Assembly: GCA_024196135.1 (NCBI GenBank)
Contig: JAMQCK010000500.1
Span: 1-21,342, forward strand
From: Pleurotus ostreatus/Saccharomyces cerevisiae fusant
Lineage: Eukaryota > Opisthokonta
Direction of reading: 5' to 3'
DNA: 21,342 bases
This document shows, piece by piece, positions 9,655-18,412 of this stretch. The notes under the pieces were generated by a model, which was given only the letters and a program-made list of their open reading frames with translations, did no database searches and was not told the DNA's origin. Made by a program: the position numbers and the translations under genes. Position 1 is the first letter of the stretch; each line of letters starts with the position of its first letter.

Positions 9655-11238
9655 TCAGCGACTCTCCAGCTTGTCAGGTGACTTATAAAATACCTGTAAT
9701 GGATCCTCTGCCACCAATACCTGAAGAAGCATCCCCCGTATGCGCTCGTATGTCGCCGCGTTCTCTCGAACGAAGTGCCAGCGATCGATCTGGCGCAGGA
9801 GATCCGCGCCATCATTGGCACGAGTTCCTGCATTTGCACCACATTCTAGCAGAACACGCACGCTGTCCTCGTTGCCGCAATAGACAGCGCAGTATAGGGG
9901 AGACCAGCCAGCTCCGTCGCGAGATTCTATGTCTGCCCCATTTTCGCAGAGAACACGGATGGACCGGACACAGGGTCGCATCGAGGCCATATGGAGAGGT
10001 GTGAGTCCTCCTCTCCTGCAAATGACAAGAACCCGCTGGGGATATGTGCTATCGCTGTCGGTGCAGGAAGTAGAACCGGACTGCATCAAAGGGGCCCGGC
10101 ATGTGTAGTGTTCAGGTGCAAAGTGCGAGTCCAGTGGGATAAACACCTGACTCCTGGTCACGGCATTAATATCCGCCCCTCGGTCCAGCAGAGAAGTGAC
10201 GGTGTCAAATCCCTGCTGCATGATGGCGAAGTGAAGTGCTGTCCTATGATCGACGGCGCGCTCGTTAACGCTCACCCCAGGGTGATCAAGGAGGACCGTT
10301 ACAGCATCCTGTTTTCCGCGTGCCGCAGCGACATGCAGAGGTGTCCATCCCTTCTCCTGATAAAGACCAGCACGCGCTGATGCTACTTGGGCGTTCGCTG
10401 TTGCTCCTCGAGTGAGAAGGAGAGCAATATACTCGCACGCATCCAAGGCAGCCGCTATGTGAAGAGCTGTTTGGCCCTCCCGGTTGACGGCATCGACATC
10501 AACCGCAGGATGATCTAGGAGCAGCTTCACAGTGTCGATGTACGGGTTACATGCGCCGCAAACCTTGTGCAGCGGTTCGGCGCAGAATAGAGGAAATGGG
10601 GCGTCTTCCTCCCGACCGGCGGCATTAGCCTGTCGAGAGATGTGAGCCATGCAAAAAGCACCTCCGTATATAGCATGATGAAGAGTGGACCACTCCAATC
10701 CGTTCTTCCTCCCCATATCCAGTCCTGGCTTGCTGAGGAGCAGCTCCACAATCCGTACATGTCCTTTTGAAGCAGCTCTGTCAAGCGGTCGCCCCGATAC
10801 CGAGTGAGCAGTACCATTCACATTCGCCCCACGAGAGAGGAGTAGCGTGGCAGCCTCAAGGTGCCCATTGATTGTCGCCAAAAGGAGGGCATTGCACCCC
10901 TCCTTGGATTCTTCGTCTACGTGGACCGAGGGACTGTTATCAAGGAGATACTCCAGCACGTGCTCGTGTCCCGCCTGAGCAGCGACATGCAGTGGCAATT
11001 GGCCAGATTTTCGAGCCTCCAGATCAGCTCCGCGCGAGATTAGAACGCGGCAGACACTCAGATGACCGTGCCTTGCTGCTTGGTGAAGGAGCGGCCAGCC
11101 GTCGTCATCTACAAGCTCGATGTTTGCCCCAAGATGGATCAGTAGATCAACGAGTTGTTCGTGCCCGAGCATGATCGCGGTGCATATGTTAGACCTGAGG
11201 ATGCCCTGCGCTAGCGGATGATTTCTGATCTTCTCCAT
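9655..11238 (-). CDS. Ankyrin-repeat protein (about 12 repeats)
   Basis: The minus-strand frame from the ATG at 11238 encodes about 527 residues. Successive ankyrin repeats carry the classic features: TPLHxAA-type turns (for example GWTPLHVAAARG and GQTALHIAAA), helix-2 VxxLL motifs and GADxN/GANxx beta-hairpin ends. About 12 repeats can be counted, one of them (around 200-230 of the longer 549-residue frame) poorly formed. An insertion of about 45 residues without ankyrin signature separates the repeats ending GADINAV and starting LTPLH. It may be an unrecognised intron or a loop. Ankyrin arrays bind protein partners; the specific target is unknown. The same frame stays open upstream to about 11340 without an ATG and reads as protein, so a 5' exon is probably missing from this model. 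The C-terminal ~55 residues lie outside the repeats. Confidence 0.85.
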   Translation of the reverse strand: MEKIRNHPLAQGILRSNICTAIMLGHEQLVDLLIHLGANIELVDDDGWPLLHQAARHGHLSVCRVLISRGADLEARKSGQLPLHVAAQAGHEHVLEYLLDNSPSVHVDEESKEGCNALLLATINGHLEAATLLLSRGANVNGTAHSVSGRPLDRAASKGHVRIVELLLSKPGLDMGRKNGLEWSTLHHAIYGGAFCMAHISRQANAAGREEDAPFPLFCAEPLHKVCGACNPYIDTVKLLLDHPAVDVDAVNREGQTALHIAAALDACEYIALLLTRGATANAQVASARAGLYQEKGWTPLHVAAARGKQDAVTVLLDHPGVSVNERAVDHRTALHFAIMQQGFDTVTSLLDRGADINAVTRSQVFIPLDSHFAPEHYTCRAPLMQSGSTSCTDSDSTYPQRVLVICRRGGLTPLHMASMRPCVRSIRVLCENGADIESRDGAGWSPLYCAVYCGNEDSVRVLLECGANAGTRANDGADLLRQIDRWHFVRENAATYERIRGMLLQVLVAEDPLQVFYKSPDKLESR

Positions 11239-11304
11239 GACCCCACGAACATCCTGGGCGAGATCCGGGTAGTGATCATCGCCCGCCAGGCTGATGCTAT
11301 TCAC

Positions 11305-12040
11305 CCAGTCTTTGAGAAGACACGAGTTGCAATCCGCAGACTTGTTTTAGAGAGGGCCATCCATCGGGAAAAGCGTATGTTGGTGATTTGGAAGAAAGAA
11401 TGTACATGTTTGGTACTTAGTAATGATAGTCGATGAACGACGGTGATGGGTGATGATAAACGATTATTTGGGGCGAGGCAGTAAAATTAGCATACCTCAT
11501 CATATATCGTGATCCATTCTCGACCAATTCAGCATGCAACAGCGATGATTTCAGGTGAAAGACGGTAACTTGCATTTGGCCCAGCGATGGCACATGGGGA
11601 CCCATAGGGGTGGACCTACAAGGACCGATAGCCTTTGTCGGACTTGTAAAACCGTATCTGGCGCCTAGGACATCTACTATCTGCGTTATACGGTGGATCA
11701 CATCTACGGCGTAGCCGTCAAATTGTTCTCTAGCACAGACTCCTTACCCGAAGTAAAAAAGACCTTTCGTCGGGCTAAGAAGCGGGAGGGCAATCCGGAG
11801 ATCAGCGACTTGAACCGCCGGCCTTCGGATTCCCTGTGCTGCTAACGTTGATCACAGAAAGCGCACTAAAACCCTTAGACTATGCGGTCCGCGGGGGGAA
11901 TTTCGCCCGACACTACATACCTGCATCTCGTTGACAGCCGCTAAATTGCAGGACGCTTCCGCGTCTTCTCCGACTTGCGGACTACGTCGGGCAGGCAAAC
12001 TTCAAGATGAGATAGCTTTGATATCCATTGGAGCCTCCTA
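11305..12040. other. Intergenic interval between ankyrin gene and transposase, with Pol III-like signals
   Basis: No protein gene is convincing. On the minus strand an A-box-like TAGTCTAAGGG lies at 11882-11872, a B-box-like GGTTCAAGTC at 11816-11807, and a run of six T at 11760-11755. A 7-bp inverted repeat, GTCGGGC/GCCCGAC, brackets the two boxes at 11905-11911 and 11769-11775. A separate imperfect hairpin (ACAAG..CCGA / TCGG..CTTGT) sits at 11618-11647. The boxes do not fold into a standard tRNA. The interval should also contain the 3' end of the transposon, but I could not identify its terminus. Confidence 0.3.
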
Positions 12041-15000
12041 TCAATACAAAATGCGGTACAGGTGCTTGTCGGTGAACGGATTAGCATAGAAGGTATCGCA
12101 GCGGTCGAGCACATTGCTGCTCGTCCACTCCGCGGGGGCACTGCGTCCGAACTTCGGTATCAAGTGGATGCTCCTCCGTATGTGGTCAAGAGGCACGATG
12201 CTGGCAAGCATACGTTTACCGCCGTCAGTCAGACATTTGTTCACCTTATACAATCGGTGATCACGTTCTGGCCTAGCCGAGAATGGGGTATACCACTCGA
12301 CGTAGGCAAGATGTTCGGGGCATTCGACACCGGGATGAAAGAGCGATGCTCGTGCGGCCTCGGGGATCGAGAAGACAGCGCGTACTCGGCCAACGCGATT
12401 ACCTGGTCAAGTGATTAGCAATGGAAGGAAATTGTGCATGTACTATACATACCTTGCACACCGGTCTCTGCAGTGGGTCCGTCGCTGAATAGGGCAGTGT
12501 CAAAACGACCCGGTAGCATCACACCGCGCTTGCTCTGGCGGGAAGGTCGGGCATGCACAGAGTCGTGGGTGATTCGCTTCCGAGAGATGCGATCCTCCGT
12601 TACGAACTTGATACGATGCCATACCTTCACCTTGTTGAATCGTATGATGACGCTATGCAGAGCATCCTCGAGTTGTCGACGCGTGCTAAGCGCAGGGTTG
12701 TTCGACAGCGCGACGTACCGCTTGAGAGCTGGAATGAATACGTCTGCACCATATTCGCGCATAAGAGTGCTCAGGCGAACGGTGGCGGAAGCGCGCTTGG
12801 CGAGACGCATCCTCCTGTCGAGGTCCAAACCCGGTGGTGACCAATCGCTTGGGCAGAGCGCGGGACGGCCAGAGCAGCACCAGCGGATGTACTGCTCGTG
12901 GCGGTGGACCTTCTCTTTGCGCTCGAGCCAGATCGTCATCTGCGCGAACTCCTCCTTCTTGTTCGTCGCAGCATATGCGTCCTTCGCGAAGTCAATATGA
13001 AGTCGCTCGGTGTACTGGGTGTTGAAGTTGTCCGTCGTCCCGAACTTCTTGATGTTCTGGAGATAGTGAAGGGCGAAGTGGAGTTTGGGGAGATTGAAGT
13101 TGTCCCGGATCTCGAGCTCGATGAAGATGTCCTTCTCGCGATGAAAGGACTCGAGGGCGTCGTTCATCTGTCGCAGCGACTCGTCCGTGTGTATCGGATA
13201 CTGAGCAAGGTAGAGGAAGTCAAGGATAGCCCGAACAGCGCGTACGACCCGGGCATGGGCCCGTCCGGGTAGAGGAATGTCGAGTACGAGCCCGAGAAGC
13301 ACGCGGCAGATCTCGTCGTGAGTCTGGCCAGTAACGAAGCTTAGCGAGGATATGCCATCCATGAAGATCCGGATGTTATGGTTGGGTGGCATGCGACGAC
13401 AACGAGCATCAACTTCAGCCGCACCGAAAACCTCGACAACCCATGCCACGAGATGCTTGACCACACCCTGATAGAGCTGGTGCAAGACATCGGGTGTTAT
13501 TGCGCGAAACGGGTGTGCGAAGGGGAGGTCCTGCCAGAAGGGCTTGACGATTGGGCGGAGACCAATCGATTTGCAGCGCGAGACGTAGCCCACCGGGTCC
13601 TCATCATACGTATTGAGTATGTTGAGAACCGGCTCAAGTTTGCGGTAGCCATCGCGAAGGCCATCGGCCTTTGCGCGGTCGAACTCTCCGAGAGTGGCAT
13701 TACTCTCCCCACACTGGGCGCAGTCGCCCGACTTCACACACGTGCAGAGTACTTGCTCCGGGTAGTCGCCGATGTAGCACGCATAGATAGGGTGCATGCG
13801 GCGGACAACACCGTCAGCAGTGGCCATGTTCACCCCCTCCAAGCCGGCCGACTTGAGAGGACGAACGATACGGCGAAGGCACGTGTGGAAGAGGTTGGCG
13901 AGGCAACGGCGGCGAGCAGCCTTGTTCTTGATATGCGACAGACGCGACGTCGGGAGATAGCCGAGAAGGACGTATGCACGGGTGGAAGGCTTCCGTCGTA
14001 CTTCCTTGGGGATATTGCCGATGGTCATATAGACCGGGTACGCGCTCTTGTTCCGGAAGGAAGCGAGCTGCGTCTTGTCGCTCGACAGGATGATGGCGAT
14101 AATTGTCGCGCCGGGCTTTCGTGCTTCGAGCTCATCCTGAAAGATATTAGTCTGAGTCTGAATGGCGTGATACGACTAAAGCGAGACTTGCCTGCGTAGC
14201 CCACCACCATTCGCCAGTGTGCATGTCGTGGTAAAGACGAAGTGTCTTCTTGTCGTCGGTGTAGTGTTGCTCGGGAGCAAACACTAACAGAGGACAAAGA
14301 TCGATGTCGCTGACAAGTGCGCGGACGCACTCGATGATGTCGCGGAAGTACACGTCGAATCGTCTACCCCCAACGACAACATCCTTGCGCTTGAAGCGCG
14401 GTCGTCCCGGAAGCCCGTCTACCAGCGCATTGAGATGAGCAGCAGTCTTGTACGGCAGGTCCAGCTTGTCGGTGAGCTGTAGAAGACATAAGTTCTGCGA
14501 TACCACGCCAAGGATGCTGGTACGTACCTCTGGAATAGCAAGAAGTTCATTTAGCGCATTTGCGCTAATGTCTCGCGTCTTCGCCCAGCGAGCGACGTCC
14601 CACGCTAAGCGGTGGCCAAAGACACCATATACTTCCGAGGGCGCAGTGCGTAAGGTGTGCTGATACTGCGTATTCGATGGCTGCTCGGAAAGCTCTGCGA
14701 TAGCTTCGCCTGCACGGCCCGGATACTTCACGATGAATGGACGGCGGCGAAGTTGCTCCTCGACGCGGTCCCGAGCGCAGCGAGCATCGTCTGACTGCTG
14801 CTCGTCTAGAGGGTCAGGCTCGCAATCCATCTCGTTGTCCACATCAGCAGAGGCGGGCGCCCGTTCGGGCTCGAACGCATGCTCGAGCGATGCATCGAGC
14901 TCATCTGCATCAGCAGTGGACTCGTCGGCATCCTCGTCATCTTCGCCTTCATCTGGTGCCAGCTCTTCCAGCGAACTCGCCTCGTCCTCCAAGACCTCAT

Positions 15001-15307
15001 CCATGCCTGGGAGATCTTCGATGGTGTAGTCGACGCTGTAATCACCGAAGAAGTCGCCATGGGGGTCAGCAAGGATGGGCTGCTCAAGGCTGGGATCGGC
15101 AGGATCGGAGGGAGGGGATTGGGGAGTGGAAGGGGAGGGAGCAGATGATTGAACAGCGGGGTGTTGGGCTGAGGAGGAGGACGACGACGTGCGCTGCGCA
15201 TTGTACAGGCGCGCGAAGAACTTGAGGCAGTTGGGATTTTTCGTTTGTCGGCGATGTTGTGTCCAACCTCGATGATTGAAGGGCCTGAAACAGCCTCCGC
15301 AGAACAT
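12041..15307 (-). CDS. Plavaka-type (CACTA/EnSpm-like) DNA transposase, complete
   Basis: Three exons on the minus strand join in phase: 15307-14192, 14136-12453 and 12402-12041 (1053 codons plus TGA). Intron 1 (55 bases) has a GC donor, CAG|GCAAGT, and a TTTCAG acceptor. Intron 2 (50 bases) is GTATGT...CCAG. The ATG has A at -3. The protein starts with a C2HC-type finger (C3, C6, H18, C27), then a Ser/Pro-rich linker and an acidic block (about 101-150). The transposase core follows: GEWWWATQ at 365-372, SSDKTQLA near 390, a Cys cluster at 503-514, ITPDVLHQLYQGV near 585-597, and NTQYTERLHIDFAKDAY near 744-760. The C-terminus carries IRRSIHLIPKFG and WTSSNVLDRC motifs. These blocks and their order match fungal Plavaka transposases from memory of the family. 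The Asp residues in SSDKT and TPDxLH are plausible catalytic acids, by inference. No frameshift or stop interrupts it, so the element may be autonomous. Terminal inverted repeats were not found. Confidence 0.88.
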
Positions 15308-15730
15308 CCTGGTATTATATGCAACGTATGTAGAGAGCGCGAAGTCGGTGAGGTGTATGCGATGGTCAAGAGCAGGATGCAGCGAAAGTTCTCGATCGGG
15401 GGCCGGAGAGGTGTGACAAGCGTGACACAATGCGCCTTGAACAAGTGCGACCACCAGCCTATGCACGTCGTGCCGTAGTCGCGGTCGCGCTCATCCTCGC
15501 GGCCAAGTTCGCGCTTGGTCCGCTTCTTTTTGTGCATGGCTCGCCTTCTGCTCAACGTTTGCCTGGCCAGCCCCTTTCAAACCCCAGGATGCCGACTGCC
15601 TAACCGATCTGAGGGCAAAGATCATTGCGGAGGAGGACCTAGGTGTGTGCTTCTGCCCAGCATGCATCCTACAGCTGACGCTATCTGCACTGCAGAATGT
15701 GCTTACACCTCCCCTGGCCAGCGGGGAAAC

Positions 15731-16299
15731 ATGTCGCGCGCTCGGGCGCAATCTCAAGGTGTGCGGATCCACTCGCAAGATGTTAACAACATGCGACCGG
15801 CCGCTATGCGTTCGACGCTACCCCATTACCCCCCTACGCCCTCTCTACAACGACAATATACTCAGCTGCACGCCGTCTTTATCCCTGCCCCCGGCCGGTA
15901 TGTCCGCGCTCGTTAGCTGCTCGCAGACTTTTTGTGCCGGCGGCGTGGCCGGGTACTAACGTGTCCGATACCTCCACTGTACGTGCCGCGCACCCCTGCA
16001 ACAAGCGCCCACTGACTGTTTCCTGCAGCTTGTCAGGCTCAAACGCCAAAGACGAGCCAGCCACGATCTCAAACCTGAGGTGACTACCGATGACCACTGT
16101 ACTTCCTACACCCTCGCTGACCTTCGCACCCAGTCTAACCCAACCCTACGTCTTCCTACGAGCTCAATACGCGTCCAAGAACCCGGCGATGACCAAGTCA
16201 CGGCCTCGCTGCGACGCATGCCCTCGCCACGCGATTCTCGCGCAGTCAGAGATGGTCGACCCCGCTCACAAGCTCGCCGGCACGAATGGGAAAGCCTGA
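15731..16299 (+). CDS. Small three-exon ORF, unknown function
   Basis: An ATG at 15731 with a good context (AAAC before it) opens exon 1, to 15897. A GTATGT donor at 15898 pairs with TTCCTGCAG ending at 16028. Exon 2 is 16029-16079. A 54-base intron (GTGACT...CTGAC...CACCCAG) spans 16080-16133, and exon 3 is 16134-16299. The phases close exactly, giving 127 residues. The product is hydrophilic, with a Lys/Arg stretch and two Cys (CDAC) near its C-terminus. No family is recognised. Right before the stop, at GGGAAA, the neighbouring frame becomes protein-like and continues to another good intron donor at 16421. The stop may therefore be the result of a one-base indel and this may be the 5' part of a larger broken gene. 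It begins about 420 bases from the transposase start and is divergent from it. Confidence 0.35.
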
Positions 16300-17346
16300 G
16301 CTCGATGCTCTTGGCGACCGGGAATCTGGCTCATCCAAACGCTCCCGACGGCCTCCTCGACGAGCTTCAAGAACGCAGACAGCGCTCGAACAACAACGAC
16401 ACTGCAGTACCGTGAACACGGTGAGTACACGGCACGCACCGACACGAATGAAACTGATCACCGTGATCCAGAACTCATAGCTGTCTCATTCCTTGAAGGC
16501 TGCCGGCTCTTGCCGCTCACGAGACGCATCCCTGTTGACGTCGATGTCTGTCCGCGCGCTGCTCTGCGCCGCATGAGGTAGGCGGCGGGCTCCGTTGACA
16601 GATGTAAAGCACACATTCAACTCGATTTATCGTCGCAACTGACTGCCATCCGTGAATTTCCAGGACTGGCACTCGATGATGGGCGGCGCCTCGTGCTCGC
16701 GCAGATTCGCGCAACATGCCCGATAGCGACCTACCTTGGGTCCTGCGACGACATGACAACACGCTGTTCGCTCGATGCGTGACCAGGTGAGTACTGTGCA
16801 TACCCAGGCCGACTGCTGGCTCAACGTCTTTGCTAAGCCAGTCCTTGCTTACGGACGACGCTGCTGCCACGGCAGCACACCCTTGGACTCCCGAGCAAAG
16901 GCATCAATCCCCACCCTCCCCTCGCCCACTAAATTGGCTACCACGCGCGAGGCGGACGTGCCGCTGAACAAGCTGGCTCGTTGAAGGTCGCTCATGCCAC
17001 GCAAGATTTTCCAGGACCATGTGCGCGCCCTCGAGCAGCAGCAGGCCGAAGAGCTGCTCATGTCCCCCTTCTGCGGCAGCGGCGGCGGCTCCCAGACCAT
17101 CACCATCGCCGTGCCTATGACCCTGCCGCGTGTCACACAGCTGAACGGCGACGCCCGCGTTCCCGGCCGCTTCTTTGTTGATGCCGAGTCGCTCTCCGAG
17201 GCCGTCAGCACGGCCGTGGACAAGTGCAAGTCTATCATGTGCCCGACTAGCACGATCAACCTCTCCCTTCTCCCTCGGGCTTGAACGACAATGGCCGCAG
17301 CCGCGCGGTTGGCACGAAGATCATGCCTGCGAGCCTCCACCCCTAA
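16286..17346 (+). pseudogene. Coding-like, intron-bearing remnant with frame breaks
   Basis: Several short stretches read as protein but in different frames. They include a Lys/Arg/Ser-rich exon ending at a GTGAGT donor (16421) with a CCAG acceptor (16471), a segment around 16700-16790 ending at another GTGAGT donor (16792), and a GC3-rich block at 16985-17284 in the same frame as 16880-16984 but separated by TGA at 16982. Near 17277 the reading frame appears to slip back by one base and then continues to TAA at 17344-17346. The family is not recognised. The simplest reading is one old gene, possibly starting at 15731, that has accumulated indels and a stop. A correct but complex exon structure that I failed to resolve is the alternative. 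Confidence 0.3.
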
Positions 17347-17596
17347 GTGGGCAGCCAGGATGAGGAGCTTGTAGGCAACCTTCGGAGCGTGGTGCTGGAT
17401 GGCAAGTTTTCAGATAGGGTTTCCCCCATCCCGCTGCCCCTCATCTGTAGACAGAATAAGTTTGTATGTTCAATTTAATTGCATTCGAGTTTATTCACTG
17501 CCAAATGTGGCCTCAGTCGTTCTGCCTAGTACATCAGGACAATACCCTGAATGTGTGAATGTTGGTAATATAGGCTATGGTAGGACAACAGTAACT
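17347..17596. other. Intergenic interval with AT-rich segment
   Basis: The sequence at 17450-17580 is clearly more AT-rich than its neighbours and holds no open frame of note. It is probably the 3' flank of the minus-strand gene that ends at 17597. Confidence 0.4.
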
Positions 17597-18172
17597 TCAG
17601 TGTCGACGACTACGCTTCTCGGGACGTATGTGGTCGTGAATGTGTTCCGAGTCCTCCTCCCAACTGAAGGTGCTCCGCACAACCTCCTCCCTCTTCCGTT
17701 TGGGGCGAATAGGTGTATGTGGTGGCGAGGGTGAGGGCGAGGGACGATCGGAGAGTAGGGAGCTACCAGCAGTGAATGCGCTCCACGCGCTGTCCGACCA
17801 CAACTCCCCGACCTCATCACCCAGCTTCTTCGCATGTCGCGCGAGCTCGTAGATATCATCGACGCGATCGGCAGGGACTGTGGTGGTCGTCCGCAGGGGC
17901 GGGCGACCAGGTCGAGCAGGCTCTCGGAAGGTCGGGCGCGGTGGTGTCACTAGCCGGTACATGCGCTCTAGTGAGTCAGCAAGATACCATAGGCTGTTGA
18001 CGCGCGACTCTAGGTAATGCAGCCGGGAGTTCAGGGCCTGGATACGTTCCCCGCAGTGCTTGCATGGGCAGGGTGGGCACCAGATCGTACGGCTAGGCGC
18101 CGCGGCGGAGAATGAGGAAGGACAGCTCGAGGGAGGCGAGCCGCGAGTGGGGGTTTGTTTGGTAGTGGTCAT
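17597..18172 (-). CDS. Small Cys-rich, coiled-coil, probably nuclear protein (191 aa)
   Basis: The first ATG is at 18172 (G at -3); the frame upstream of it starts only with TTG. The 191-residue product has a Ser/Pro-rich N-terminus and a compact Cys cluster at 32-40 (CPPCPCKHC). It is followed directly by a helical, heptad-like segment at about 43-72 and a second helical segment at about 101-125. The tail is Ser/Pro-rich, with two basic patches (RPKRKREE at 156-163, EKRSRR near 185-190) that look like nuclear localisation signals. Function is unknown; a metal-binding or dimerising regulatory role is inference. No intron is needed. It is divergent from the DUF6532-type gene, whose ATG lies 240 bases away, and the two may share a promoter. 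Confidence 0.6.
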   Translation of the reverse strand: MTTTKQTPTRGSPPSSCPSSFSAAAPSRTIWCPPCPCKHCGERIQALNSRLHYLESRVNSLWYLADSLERMYRLVTPPRPTFREPARPGRPPLRTTTTVPADRVDDIYELARHAKKLGDEVGELWSDSAWSAFTAGSSLLSDRPSPSPSPPHTPIRPKRKREEVVRSTFSWEEDSEHIHDHIRPEKRSRRH

Positions 18173-18271
18173 GACTCTGAAGCTGAAGACGTCGGCGAAG
18201 AACGGGTGTGAAGGCCTCGGCTTGTACACTACGTGGCACAATGGAAAGTCAAGGAAAAATTCGAGTGGCGC

Positions 18272-18303
18272 GACGTCATCACGTGGGCGCGAGCATATAT
18301 AAG
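18272..18303 (+). promoter_or_regulatory. Compact promoter: CRE-like site, E-box and TATA box
   Basis: A CRE-like GACGTCA lies at 18272-18278, an E-box CACGTG at 18280-18285, and TATATAAG at 18296-18303. The start codon of the DUF6532-type gene follows 110 bases downstream of the TATA box. The minus-strand gene starts about 100 bases upstream of the CRE-like site. TATATA is self-complementary, so the element could serve both directions. Factors that bind CACGTG (bHLH) and ACGTCA (bZIP) are known classes; which ones act here is unknown. Confidence 0.5.
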
Positions 18304-18412
18304 GGCCCGCCCGTCGAGCCGGTCTCTCACGACTTCCTTCCTACCATATCAAGTGCGCTTCGTCCGCGTGCAAACTCCTCTAATTCCCACCACCCGTATC
18401 TACGATTCCCAC

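Noticed and set aside
11769..11911. Complete tRNA gene
   Set aside because: A and B boxes are recognisable, but D, anticodon and T arms cannot be drawn together with a 7-bp acceptor stem in normal spacing; kept only as a Pol III-like finding.
11860..11920. CACTA at 11864 or 11911 as the left terminus of the transposon
   Set aside because: No matching inverted TAGTG end with extended similarity was found on the right side between 15307 and about 17300.
12434..14199. Long plus-strand open frames opposite the transposase
   Set aside because: They are antisense shadows of a gene with clear family motifs.
14806..15555. 249-codon minus-strand open frame overlapping the transposase start
   Set aside because: It is the same strand in another frame across the transposase Ser/Pro and acidic region; the family match and phases support the other frame.
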